The notes beneath the pieces were generated by a model. The model saw nothing but the letters and a program-made list of their open reading frames with translations, did no database searches and had not been told where the DNA came from. This document shows positions 1 to 6,322 of a stretch of DNA of 19,320 nt, piece by piece. Location of the stretch: contig JAOUAE010000011.1 of NCBI GenBank assembly GCA_029861085.1, positions 1-19,320 on the forward strand, in the 5' to 3' direction. Each line of letters opens with the position of its first letter. Within the stretch, counting starts at the first letter, position 1. Source of the stretch: Candidatus Nitrosopumilus sp. (lineage in GTDB: Archaea > Thermoproteota > Nitrososphaeria > Nitrososphaerales > Nitrosopumilaceae). The position numbers and the translations under genes were made by a program.

Positions 1-434
1 ATGTTTTAGAATACAACGTTCGAATGGGTGATCCTGAATGTCAACCAATTACAATGAGGATGAATTTTGATTTGTATGATTATTTTGTCGCATGTGTTGA
101 AGGTAAACTATCTTCATTACCTTCGGCCTCTTGGACGTCTCAATTTGCTGTATGTGTTGTATTGGCATCAAAAGGTTATCCTGCATCATATCCAAAAAAT
201 GATGAAATAACAGGATTTGATTCTATTGCTGATGGTGCAATTGTTTTTCACGCTGGAACAAAAAAACATAATGATAAGATTCTCTCAAACGGTGGACGTG
301 TTTTGGGTGTTACTGCATTAGGTGATACTTTGGATTCTGCAATTACCAATGCTTATAGTGCTGCGGAAAAAATTGTTTGGTCAAATAAATATTTCCGAAA
401 AGATATTGGGCAAAAAGGCCTTTCTTATATTTGA
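1..434 (+). CDS. purD: Phosphoribosylamine--glycine ligase (PurD), C-terminal part, 5' truncated
   Basis: This is the C-terminal end of GAR synthetase, which joins phosphoribosylamine and glycine with ATP in step 2 of purine biosynthesis. The frame is open to the left edge; the codons from base 3 read V-L-E-Y-N-V-R-M-G-D-P-E-C-Q, the ATP-grasp metal-binding segment usually seen as EYNVRFGDPE. The first Met at base 24 is therefore internal, not a start. The rest is the C-terminal PurD domain, with the conserved HAGT (bases about 250-261) and GGRVLGVTALG patterns. Only about 143 residues are present of a family length near 420. Its stop overlaps by 10 bp the stop end of the opposing formyl-THF cyclo-ligase gene. 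PurN, which acts on the PurD product, lies 2 kb away. Assignment is firm; the upstream part is outside the window. Confidence 0.93.
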   Translation, partial: VLEYNVRMGDPECQPITMRMNFDLYDYFVACVEGKLSSLPSASWTSQFAVCVVLASKGYPASYPKNDEITGFDSIADGAIVFHAGTKKHNDKILSNGGRVLGVTALGDTLDSAITNAYSAAEKIVWSNKYFRKDIGQKGLSYI

Positions 435-988
435 GTTTGAAGCATTCTATCTTCTGTCACAATCCAGTCGATAATTACATCGTGTTCTGATTTTGGGATA
501 TTTTTTACAACTTGTTTTTCCAAAGTTAAAGATATTGTGGTTACTTTATTTTCTACCAAAAATCTATCGTAGAATCCATGACCATATCCTAACCTAATTC
601 CTTTTGGAGTTATGCCCACGGTAGGAATTAAAATCACATCTAATTTGTTATCTACTTTACAGTCATCTTTGGGCTCCATGATGTCGAAACTTCCCTTTTC
701 TAGGCTTGAAAAATCTACAATTTTTCTAAATTCCATTTTGTCTCCTATCACTTTTGGCAAAAAAACTTCTTTTGCATTACTAAGTAATTCTTGAATGATG
801 TCTTGTGTTAAAATTTCACTTCCTATTGGATAATACACTCCAATCTTTTGAGCATTTTTAAACACATAGATTTTCTTTAATCTTTTTTGTATTTTCTCAC
901 TTGCAATCTTTAACAAATCAAAAGATGTATTGTCTCTTTTTTCCAAAAGAAGATTTCGAAGTGGTATTTTTTTAGAGTTATCTTCCAA
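425..988 (-). CDS. 5-formyltetrahydrofolate cyclo-ligase (MTHFS)
   Basis: This enzyme converts 5-formyl-THF to 5,10-methenyl-THF with ATP, returning a dead-end folate to the one-carbon pool. The protein has 187 residues, normal for the family. The signature GYGHGFYDRFL lies near residues 134-144, preceded by LIPTVGITPKGIRLG; an N-terminal R-x-x-LLEKRDN segment and the YYPIGSEILT stretch also fit. The start is TTG (986-988 on the complement) and overlaps the end of folD by 11 bp, so the two genes are very probably co-transcribed and translationally coupled from the folD promoter. FolD acts on the product, so the pair forms a functional folate unit. The 3' end converges on purD with a 10-bp overlap. 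Confidence 0.9.
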   Translation of the reverse strand: MEDNSKKIPLRNLLLEKRDNTSFDLLKIASEKIQKRLKKIYVFKNAQKIGVYYPIGSEILTQDIIQELLSNAKEVFLPKVIGDKMEFRKIVDFSSLEKGSFDIMEPKDDCKVDNKLDVILIPTVGITPKGIRLGYGHGFYDRFLVENKVTTISLTLEKQVVKNIPKSEHDVIIDWIVTEDRMLQTQI

Positions 989-1841
989 TTTGACTACTCA
1001 ATGATGCTGCGGTAATTGTATTTTTTAATAGCATGGCAACTGTCATTGGACCTACTCCTCCTGGAACTGGTGTTGCAAATGATGCTTTTTGGATTATCTG
1101 ATCATAGTCTGAATCTCCAACCAATTTTTCTTGGAATCTTGATATTGCAACATCAATTATAATTCCACCTTTTTTAATCATCTCTGGTGTTAAAGTGAAT
1201 TTGTTTCTGTCTCCTACAGCTGTAATGATAATGTCTGCTGATTGACATAGTTCTGTTAAATTCTTGGTTTTAGAGTGACATGTTATGACCGTTGCATTCT
1301 TTTCTAGCAATAAATGATAAAGTGGTTTTCCTACTAGATTACTTCTATTGATTAATACTACATTTTTCCCCTCCAAACTGATCTTATGATAATCAAACAT
1401 CTCCATTATTCCTGAAGGGGTACATGCAACTAATGCCGCTTTTTTCATTGCAAGTAATCCTGCATTATATGGAGTTAAACCATCTACGTCCTTTACTGGT
1501 GAAATTCTTGACGTGGTTGTAAACTCATCTAGTTGTTCAGGTAAAGGAAGTTGTACTAAAATTCCATGAACAGAATTATCTGTATTTAGATTATCAATAA
1601 TATTGTTTAATTCTAACTGGGTAATGCTTGCATCTAGTTTGTGGTCTTTGGTTGCAATTCCTACTTCTTGACATGCTTTGTGCTTATTTCTGACATATGT
1701 TGCTGAAGCTGGATTATCTCCGATTAATATCGTGGCCAAACAAGGGTCTATGCCTTGAGTTCTCAGCTCTTCTGCAGCTTTTTTAACTCTATCTTTGACT
1801 GATTGGGCAATAATTTTTCCATCAATCTTGATACCTATCAT
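978..1841 (-). CDS. folD: Bifunctional methylene-THF dehydrogenase/methenyl-THF cyclohydrolase (FolD)
   Basis: FolD interconverts 5,10-methylene-THF, 5,10-methenyl-THF and 10-formyl-THF with NAD(P). The product has 287 residues, the usual size. Visible family landmarks are YVRNKHKAC near residue 50 (the catalytic Tyr and Lys), QLPLPEQLD near 95-105, KDVDGLTPYNAGLL, the Rossmann segment VVLINRSNLVGKPLYHLL, and the C-terminal PVPGGVGPMTVAMLL. The ATG at 1839-1841 is chosen because an AT-rich TATA-like element (complement of 1861-1872) lies about 27 bp upstream, giving a leaderless mRNA. It is the first gene of a two-gene unit with the cyclo-ligase. The 10-formyl-THF it produces is the donor for PurN, encoded at 2538-3155. 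Confidence 0.95.
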   Translation of the reverse strand: MIGIKIDGKIIAQSVKDRVKKAAEELRTQGIDPCLATILIGDNPASATYVRNKHKACQEVGIATKDHKLDASITQLELNNIIDNLNTDNSVHGILVQLPLPEQLDEFTTTSRISPVKDVDGLTPYNAGLLAMKKAALVACTPSGIMEMFDYHKISLEGKNVVLINRSNLVGKPLYHLLLEKNATVITCHSKTKNLTELCQSADIIITAVGDRNKFTLTPEMIKKGGIIIDVAISRFQEKLVGDSDYDQIIQKASFATPVPGGVGPMTVAMLLKNTITAASLSSQIGR

Positions 1842-1860
1842 ATTCTGCTTTTGATTTGTA

Positions 1861-1872
1861 GATATTTAATTC
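1861..1872 (-). promoter_or_regulatory. TATA-like element of the folD unit
   Basis: On the complement this AT-rich stretch reads GAATTAAATATC. Its centre lies about 25-27 bp upstream of the folD ATG at 1841, the standard archaeal TATA position for a leaderless transcript. Assigned by spacing and composition only. Confidence 0.4.
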
Positions 1873-1933
1873 TTGGAATTCTTTGATGAAAATATTCGAA
1901 AAGAAATTAAGTGGCTGTTTTTGTAGTCGTGAC

Positions 1934-2218
1934 ATGTTTGTAATGATAGCAGACGTGCAACTCAAAGAAGGTGCTGAAGATGATTTCAAAAGCTGGTTTT
2001 CTGAATCAAATAAAGTACTGTCCAATTTTCCTGGATTTGTATCGAGACGATTTTTAAAATCTTCTGATGGAAGCTATAGGATTGTTGTAGAGCATGAAAG
2101 CAAAGAAACTTTTATCAAAATGCATCAAAGTCCTGAACATGAGAAAATTCATCCAACTGGACATTCTTTCATGAGTGCAGATCCACAAAGAAAAACATAC
2201 ACTGTAGCTGCTGAATAA
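1934..2218 (+). CDS. Antibiotic biosynthesis monooxygenase (ABM) domain protein
   Basis: This is a 94-residue dimeric ferredoxin-like (ABM) protein. The core starts M-F-V-M-I-A-D-V-Q-L-K-E-G, followed by DDFKSWFSESNKVLSNFPGF and the beta-strand pattern RRFLKSSDGSYRIVVEHES, typical of small ABM/heme-degrading-like proteins. The frame stays open upstream to an ATG at 1883, but the 17 extra residues do not resemble the family. The ATG at 1934 has an AT-rich element (about 1902-1910) near -27, so 1934 is preferred; the ATG at 1943 is a further alternative. The gene is divergent from folD and followed two bases after its stop by a cupin gene, so the two probably form an operon. The substrate cannot be told from sequence. 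Confidence 0.75.
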   Translation: MFVMIADVQLKEGAEDDFKSWFSESNKVLSNFPGFVSRRFLKSSDGSYRIVVEHESKETFIKMHQSPEHEKIHPTGHSFMSADPQRKTYTVAAE

Positions 2219-2220
2219 AA

Positions 2221-2541
2221 TTGAAACTAGAGTATGATTTAACTACATACCTTGAAAAAGTAAAAAACGGCAGTTCTTATTTTTCTACTTTTATTAATAA
2301 AGACAGTTTAGCTGCTGGCATTTTAGTACTTCAACCTGGTGAAGAAGACACTCAAACACCTCATGATAGCGATGAGGTATATTATGTCATTTCAGGTACT
2401 GGATTTTTGAAAATCAAGGATAAGGATTACAAAGTTTCAAAAAACAAATTGTTTTTTGTAGCAAAAAATGTGGAGCATTTTTTCCATGGAAATACAAATG
2501 AACTCAAAGTTTTGTATTTTTTTGGCGGACCTGACTCCTAG
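2221..2541 (+). CDS. Single-domain cupin protein
   Basis: This 106-residue protein has one conserved cupin barrel. Motif 1 is PHDSDEVYYVISGTG (residues 47-61) and motif 2 includes VAKNVEHFFHGN (residues 80-91). Candidate metal ligands are H48, E52 and H86. The first His of the canonical HxH is not present (T46), so the metal site would be incomplete or use another residue. Translation most likely begins at the TTG at 2221, two bases after the stop of the ABM gene, which suggests coupled translation. The 3' end overlaps the convergent purN stop by 4 bp. Small cupins paired with ABM proteins are often linked to oxidation or detoxification of small molecules, but no specific role can be assigned here. 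Confidence 0.8.
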   Translation: MKLEYDLTTYLEKVKNGSSYFSTFINKDSLAAGILVLQPGEEDTQTPHDSDEVYYVISGTGFLKIKDKDYKVSKNKLFFVAKNVEHFFHGNTNELKVLYFFGGPDS

Positions 2542-3155
2542 ATTATTGTAGTTCTTCGTCCAATAACTTTGATTTTTTTTCTGGCAAAAAGATTTACTGC
2601 TTCAGGATAAATTCTATGTTCTTCTTTTAGAATTTTTGCTGATAGGGATTTTTCTGTATCTTTTTCGTTTACTTTGACAACTGCTTGAATTATTACGGGA
2701 CCTGTATCCATTCCTGTATCGACAAAATGTACTGAGCATCCTGAATATTTTGCTCCATATTCCAATGCTTGTTTTTGTGAGTTTAATCCTGGAAATGCCG
2801 GCAATAATGATGGATGTATATTGATAATTCTATTTTTGTATTTTTTTACAAATTCTGGACTAATAATTCTCATATATCCTGCAAGGCACACAAGACCGTT
2901 TTTTGGAGTAACTCCATGTTTTGATAGAATTGAAATTATTTTTTTATCATATTGAGCTCTATTTCCTTTGAATCCTTTACTTTCTACTATCTCTATGTTG
3001 ACCCCAAACTTCTTTGCAATTTTTAAGCCCTTTGCATCCTGTTTGTTTGAAATAACTACTGCTGCATTAATTGGAATTCTTTTTTTCTTAATTGCTTTTA
3101 ATATGGACTCCATGTTGCTTCCACGGCCTGAGATTAAAATTCCTAGATTTAGCAA
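2538..3155 (-). CDS. purN: Phosphoribosylglycinamide formyltransferase (PurN)
   Basis: PurN transfers a formyl group from 10-formyl-THF to GAR in purine biosynthesis. The protein has 205 residues, as in other PurN enzymes. The N-terminal GILISGRGSNMESIL forms the phosphate-binding loop. The catalytic segment NIHPSLLPAFPG supplies the conserved Asn and His, and HFVDTGMDTGPVI supplies the catalytic Asp. The start is TTG (3153-3155 on the complement): a TATA element at 3182-3192 is about 30 bp upstream, fitting a transcript with almost no leader. The same element also serves the divergent nuclease gene. The dependence on folate agrees with the neighbouring folD and cyclo-ligase genes. The 3' end overlaps the cupin gene by 4 bp. 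Confidence 0.95.
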   Translation of the reverse strand: MLNLGILISGRGSNMESILKAIKKKRIPINAAVVISNKQDAKGLKIAKKFGVNIEIVESKGFKGNRAQYDKKIISILSKHGVTPKNGLVCLAGYMRIISPEFVKKYKNRIINIHPSLLPAFPGLNSQKQALEYGAKYSGCSVHFVDTGMDTGPVIIQAVVKVNEKDTEKSLSAKILKEEHRIYPEAVNLFARKKIKVIGRRTTII

Positions 3156-3181
3156 CTAGTCAACACTAGATCAATACTGCA

Positions 3182-3192
3182 ATTTATATCAA
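3182..3192. promoter_or_regulatory. TATA element shared by purN (-) and the MBL nuclease gene (+)
   Basis: The sequence ATTTATATCAA sits alone between two divergent genes. It is about 30 bp from the purN TTG (3155) and about 28 bp from the nuclease TTG (3214). No second TATA-like stretch lies in the 58-bp gap, so one element appears to direct transcription both ways. Inferred from spacing. Confidence 0.45.
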
Positions 3193-3213
3193 ATTCGTCC
3201 ATTTTGATTTTTA

Positions 3214-4194
3214 TTGCCTAGACAAGTCAGGATGACAAAAAATGGAATTCTGTGTGAAGTAAATGAAAAACGTGTCTATTTAGATCCAAAAAATGGCGAT
3301 ACTAAGGGAATTAATTTTGTTTCTCATGCCCATTCTGATCATCTTCCTTCAAAAAATGGTGGTACGCTACTGTCTTCTATTGAGACAAATGAAATAGCAA
3401 ATCTACGTGGATTTAAGATGGAAAACCATGTGGAATCGCTGGATGATTTTTCTCTAATTGATAGCGGTCACATACTTGGTGCCAAAGGATTACTGTTTGA
3501 TGATATTTTCTATACTGGGGATATTTGTACTAGGGATCGTGGATTTCTCAAAGGGGCAAAAATCCCTCAATGTAAAACTCTGATCACTGAATGCACATTT
3601 GGATTGCCTGAATTTGTTTTCCCTAAACTTGAAGATACTCTAAAACAAGTAAACACATTGATTTCTGAACTTTATGGAAAGGGTGTACCTGTAATTTTAA
3701 TGGGATATCAATTGGGCAAGGCCCAAACAATTACTCAATTCTTTAGTCATTGGGGGCCACTTTATTTTCATGATTCGGTAAATGACATGAATTTGCTTCA
3801 TCAAAAATTTGGAGTAGATCTTAAAAATGGGATTGGTCATACTGAGGCTGAAAAAAATGGTTTGTTGGAAAAAAAACCTTGGATTATGATTGCCCCTCTA
3901 ATGTCTAGTAAAAATCAATTTGTTCAAGACATGAAGTCAAAATATGGCGCTGTAACTGTTGGATTTAGTGGGTGGGCACAATCAACTAGATTTTCTTTTG
4001 GACGGCGTACCGATTATTCAATTCCAATGAGTGACCATTGTGATTATGATGAATTGGTGGATGTGGTGATACAATCTGGAGCTGAACAGGTTTACACTAT
4101 ACATGGTTTTGTAGATGAATTTGCAGAAGATTTGAGGAGAAGAGGCATTAGTGCACAACCTTTACTTGAAAATTCTTTAGATGATTTTATTTAG
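3214..4194 (+). CDS. Metallo-beta-lactamase/beta-CASP-type nuclease (CPSF/exonuclease-like)
   Basis: This 326-residue protein belongs to the metallo-beta-lactamase nucleases related to mRNA 3'-end processing factors and DNA-ligase-associated exonucleases (COG1236-like). Zinc-site motifs are visible: HAHSDH at residues 38-43 (motif 2), the His in SGHILGAKG near 86 (motif 3), the Asp in YTGDICTRD near 103 (motif 4), the His in SDHCDYDEL near 275 and the His in TIHGFVDEF near 297. The short beta-CASP insert starts around TECTFGLPEF. No KH domain is present, unlike archaeal aCPSF1. The TTG at 3214 is preferred because the TATA element at 3182-3192 is 28 bp upstream; the ATG at 3232 is the alternative. 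Whether RNA or DNA is the substrate cannot be read from sequence. Confidence 0.82.
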   Translation: MPRQVRMTKNGILCEVNEKRVYLDPKNGDTKGINFVSHAHSDHLPSKNGGTLLSSIETNEIANLRGFKMENHVESLDDFSLIDSGHILGAKGLLFDDIFYTGDICTRDRGFLKGAKIPQCKTLITECTFGLPEFVFPKLEDTLKQVNTLISELYGKGVPVILMGYQLGKAQTITQFFSHWGPLYFHDSVNDMNLLHQKFGVDLKNGIGHTEAEKNGLLEKKPWIMIAPLMSSKNQFVQDMKSKYGAVTVGFSGWAQSTRFSFGRRTDYSIPMSDHCDYDELVDVVIQSGAEQVYTIHGFVDEFAEDLRRRGISAQPLLENSLDDFI

Positions 4195-4423
4195 TGAATT
4201 CATTACATTCACAATCATTTACTAGACACGTTTCTGCATTTCTAATGTGATCATGTGAGAAATGTTTACATTTTTCATTTTTACATATTCTTCTTTGTGA
4301 TTCTTTCTGTAACACTGATTGGGCAATTAAATTTGCTTTTTCTTTTGAATATCCTTTTTTATCCATATAGAAATGAACAACTCTGTTGTATAGCAAATCT
4401 GGATTGAATTGTTTTTCTAACAT
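4187..4423 (-). CDS. Small Cys/His-rich hypothetical protein
   Basis: This is a 78-residue protein of unknown function. The N-terminal half (DLLYNRVVHFYMDKKGYSKEKANLIAQSVL) looks helical. The C-terminal half holds five Cys and three His in the pattern CKNEKCKHFSHDH then CLVNDCEC, which could bind one or two zinc ions. The start is an ATG, with an AT-rich TATA-like stretch at about 4451-4461 roughly 30 bp upstream, so the mRNA would have only a few leader bases. Its 3' end overlaps the nuclease gene by 8 bp in convergent orientation. It is the first of several tiny Cys-rich proteins in the next 2.7 kb. Confidence 0.72.
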   Translation of the reverse strand: MLEKQFNPDLLYNRVVHFYMDKKGYSKEKANLIAQSVLQKESQRRICKNEKCKHFSHDHIRNAETCLVNDCECNEFTK

Positions 4424-4568
4424 GAGGGATACCTGGCTTTAATATGTCATAATTATATTAAAAGATCATGTAACAACAAAACATTGGAATTTTTGAAAAC
4501 TTGCTCCGACCTAACCCAACAAAAAAGTGGTACTAATATCAATTCAAAAATTAATAATAATGTATTAA

Positions 4569-4598
4569 AATCTCAATAATATTAATCTCAATAATATT
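4569..4598. repeat. Perfect 15-bp tandem duplication
   Basis: The unit AATCTCAATAATATT occurs twice back to back (4569-4583 and 4584-4598). It lies in the 287-bp non-coding gap between the 78-residue Cys-rich gene and the next small gene. A chance duplication by slippage and a binding-site repeat are both possible. Apart from this and the TATA-like stretches I see nothing else in the gap. Confidence 0.6.
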
Positions 4599-4710
4599 TC
4601 TCTTACGGGAGTCCAAAATCCTAACTTGTGGACATATTTCTCATGGTTAATGGATATATGATTTTGATATTTTCTCTACGACATGAGAATTAGGGGTGTG
4701 AATCACTGAC

Positions 4711-5031
4711 ATGGTAAAAAATAAGAAATGTGATTGTGGTCATTCCAAAAATGAGCATATGTTGACTCAAAAAAAAAATATGTCAGTATTGGATATCGTA
4801 TTATTTCATGACCGGGTTGCAACTCTACAAGAGGGTGGCAGGAGAATGCATGAAATGCCATTGTCCAGAATACAAACCTCCTAGTAAATTTAATGCCCGA
4901 CGGGGGTGGATTACACATTACGAACAACAAAGAATGATGTTCCTGAAAAAAGATGTATTAGATGTGGGCGACTTTTAGTAAATCATGAAAATATTGATCA
5001 TTTGTTTCAATGTGCCAGAACTCCTCTGTGA
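4711..5031 (+). pseudogene. Triple-zinc-module small protein gene, broken by two compensating frameshifts
   Basis: Three zinc-binding modules follow one another but lie in two frames. The ATG at 4711 starts MVKNKKCDCGHSKNEH; this frame closes at the TAG at 4882-4884. A second frame, open from 4766 to 4975, carries GECMKCHCPEYKPP. The first frame then resumes with RCIRCGRLLVNHENIDHLFQC and ends at 5029-5031. Each switch can be placed on an A-run: A10 at 4769-4778 and A6 at 4946-4951. One A fewer in the first and one more in the second would give a continuous protein of about 106 residues. A GGGGTG sequence about 15 bp upstream of the ATG could be a ribosome-binding site. Alternatives: two separate tiny genes (4711-4884, and a GTG start at 4906 to 5031), assembly indels, or a decayed gene. 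Function unknown; the modules suggest zinc binding. Confidence 0.5.
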
Positions 5032-5102
5032 TGTGTAGTGATACAATGATTGATGATCCTAACAGTGTTCATATTGTAGTTGGATTTGAACCTGATTTCT
5101 GA
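5031..5102 (+). CDS. Possible 23-residue peptide, start overlapping the preceding stop
   Basis: An ATG at 5031 overlaps the TGA of the zinc-module frame (TGATG), an arrangement typical of coupled translation. The peptide (MCSDTMIDDPNSVHIVVGFE and three more residues) has no recognisable family. An ORF this short can occur by chance; the only support is the overlap. Confidence 0.15.
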   Translation: MCSDTMIDDPNSVHIVVGFEPDF

Positions 5103-5152
5103 CTAGATGAACGGATGCATATTTTGTTTTGAAATCTCGATAATCATCTATG

Positions 5153-5242
5153 ATGGACCTTCTTCAAGGTGTCTTTGTTTTATTACAATTGACAATTAAT
5201 TTAGTTACTATCTGTTATTACCTGCTTTTTTATTTGGTATGA
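5153..5242 (+). CDS. Possible 29-residue single-helix membrane peptide
   Basis: ATG 5153 begins a peptide made almost entirely of hydrophobic residues (MDLLQGVFVLLQLTINLVTI, then CYYLLFYLV), long enough to cross a membrane once. Its TGA overlaps an ATG of the following Lys-rich gene (ATGA at 5239-5242). T-rich DNA readily yields hydrophobic codons, so this may be chance. No clear TATA or ribosome-binding site is visible. Confidence 0.2.
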   Translation: MDLLQGVFVLLQLTINLVTICYYLLFYLV

Positions 5243-5244
5243 AA

Positions 5245-5418
5245 ATGGCTACAGCTAAAAAAGTTACAAAAAAGAAAAGCACAGTAAAGAAAAGCACAGC
5301 AAAGAAAACAACTGTTAGCAAGAAACCCGCAGCAAAGAAAACCGCTGCAAAAAAGAAAACACTATCCAAATCTGATGCTGCAAAGAAAGGCTGGGTAACG
5401 CGAAGAAAGAACGCATAG
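5245..5418 (+). CDS. Lys/Ala/Thr-rich, histone-H1-like basic protein
   Basis: This 57-residue protein (59 if the in-frame ATG at 5239 is used) is about one third lysine. It is built from degenerate KK-spaced pieces such as VTKKKSTVKKSTAKK and KKPAAKKTAAKKK, and ends with SKSDAAKKGWVTRRKNA. Such sequence resembles the disordered tail of eukaryotic histone H1 and bacterial H1-like or HU-tail proteins that bind and compact nucleic acid; the C-terminal AAKKGW-x-x-RR piece recurs in small basic bacterial and phage proteins. A TATA-like TGTTATTA at 5213-5220 lies about 28 bp before the ATG at 5245, supporting that start. A T7 run follows at 5453-5459. Nucleic-acid binding is inferred from composition only. 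Confidence 0.65.
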   Translation: MATAKKVTKKKSTVKKSTAKKTTVSKKPAAKKTAAKKKTLSKSDAAKKGWVTRRKNA

Positions 5419-5452
5419 TCAAACCGTTCAGTTAATCAAGAATTTCTGAATA

Positions 5453-5459
5453 TTTTTTT
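5453..5459 (+). terminator. T-run terminator after the Lys-rich gene
   Basis: A run of seven T lies 35 bp downstream of the Lys-rich stop codon. Archaeal RNA polymerase terminates at such U-tracts without needing a hairpin, and none is obvious here. Confidence 0.4.
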
Positions 5460-5477
5460 AATTATAAAGCAGATAAT

Positions 5478-5576
5478 CTAATTTATCATGTAAACTAATC
5501 CTGCATATAATGCAAATATGGAAATATGTAGAGTGTTCTGTGACACTGATGCTAAATGATAGTATTCGGTCTGCAC
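5478..5576 (-). CDS. Possible 32-residue membrane micro-protein
   Basis: From a GTG at 5574-5576 (complement) the frame encodes MQTEYYHLASVSQNTLHISI followed by FALYAGLVYMIN. A polar N-terminus leads into a hydrophobic segment that could be one membrane helix. The frame is also open upstream for nine codons without a standard start. The residue mix looks more protein-like than in the other frames, but no convincing TATA or ribosome-binding site is visible and the family is not recognised. This is the only candidate in the 5419-5700 gap. Confidence 0.25.
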   Translation of the reverse strand: MQTEYYHLASVSQNTLHISIFALYAGLVYMIN

Positions 5577-5670
5577 TATGTCTACAATGTGATAGGAACA
5601 TGTTTACGTTCAGATCATCTCACTAAACCTCTTTCGTTAAACAAACGTTCAATTTTTGCATGATAATATT

Positions 5671-5677
5671 CTTATTT
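5671..5677 (+). promoter_or_regulatory. TATA-like element of the 37-residue zinc-ribbon gene
   Basis: CTTATTT is centred 27 bp upstream of the ATG at 5701, within an AT-rich patch, as expected for a leaderless archaeal gene. Assigned by position. Confidence 0.35.
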
Positions 5678-5700
5678 CAGTTTCGCCTAATTACGATTCA

Positions 5701-5814
5701 ATGATGGCAATGACTATTTGGAAGTGTCTTGGATGTGACTTCACTTTGTTTCTGGATTCCAATGTCTCATTTACGATATGTCCAACATGTAAAACCATGA
5801 TGATTAAAGTCTAA
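5701..5814 (+). CDS. Tiny CxxC...CxxC zinc-ribbon protein
   Basis: This 37-residue ORF reads MMAMTIWKCLGCDFTLFLDS, then NVSFTICPTCKTMMIKV. Two CxxC knuckles (residues 9-12 and 27-30) about 15 residues apart form a classic rubredoxin-like or zinc-ribbon scaffold with the hydrophobic strand between them. The length is enough for one such domain and nothing else. ATGs at 5701, 5704 and 5710 are all in frame; the first has a TATA-like element at -27. Function unknown. Such mini-ribbons may regulate transcription or act in electron transfer, but nothing in the sequence decides this. Confidence 0.6.
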   Translation: MMAMTIWKCLGCDFTLFLDSNVSFTICPTCKTMMIKV

Positions 5815-5897
5815 ACCTTCTTTATTTTTTGAATCTTCTTGAGATTTGCAATTTTTCATCTCATTTACAATATCTCTATTTAAGAAGCAAAAGAGCA

Positions 5898-6260
5898 TCA
5901 AATCGTGAGATTCTTTCTGTTTTTGAAAATATTCACAGTTACAGCTAAAAGTAATCCTTGCAGGACATAGCCACCCACAATTAACACTATAGCATTTCCA
6001 AGAGGTTCAAATGAACTCATAATTTCAAGGTGCTTTGGAGATGCAGTGTTTCCAATGATTACAATTATTGCAATCATCATGTTTGGAATAAGCACATATC
6101 GTAATCTCCAAAATGACAATGCAGTCAAGGCAACAAATGCTGATTCTAACACTATGGCATTTGTTAGAAATTTTGGGTTTCCTATCTGAATGCCAATTAC
6201 GCCAATTACACTTATTGAAAATAAAATTACAATTATTGTTTTTTGTTGTTGTAAATGCAT
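5898..6260 (-). CDS. Four-helix hypothetical membrane protein
   Basis: This is a 120-residue protein with about four hydrophobic segments: TIIVILFSISVIGVIGI, the stretch from AIVLESAFVALTAL, VLIPNMMIAIIVIIG, and AIVLIVGGYVLQGLLLAV. A basic tail (FKNRKNLTI) follows the last helix, suggesting it lies in the cytoplasm. The ATG at 6258-6260 is preferred: an AT-rich element at about 6283-6296 is near -27. An in-frame TTG at 6269 would add three residues. I recognise no catalytic motif and no family. It stands alone, with small zinc-protein genes on the other strand to either side. Confidence 0.68.
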   Translation of the reverse strand: MHLQQQKTIIVILFSISVIGVIGIQIGNPKFLTNAIVLESAFVALTALSFWRLRYVLIPNMMIAIIVIIGNTASPKHLEIMSSFEPLGNAIVLIVGGYVLQGLLLAVTVNIFKNRKNLTI

Positions 6261-6322
6261 TGTTTTCAAAATTTATCGAGATGATATTAGATTAACGATG
6301 AATACTCTCTATCTGTCTTGAT

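Noticed and set aside
1822..2025. Minus-strand 67-codon frame overlapping the ABM gene and folD start
   Set aside because: Serine-rich shadow frame; it covers the folD promoter and the ABM coding region.
4703..4930. 75-codon minus-strand frame opposite the zinc-module locus
   Set aside because: It is Phe/His/Pro-rich with no domain and is the shadow of the Cys/His-rich coding on the plus strand.
5040..5115. Possible C/D-box small RNA (GATGA and CTGA-like strings)
   Set aside because: No complete RUGAUGA box with matching C', D' and D boxes at correct spacing could be set out.
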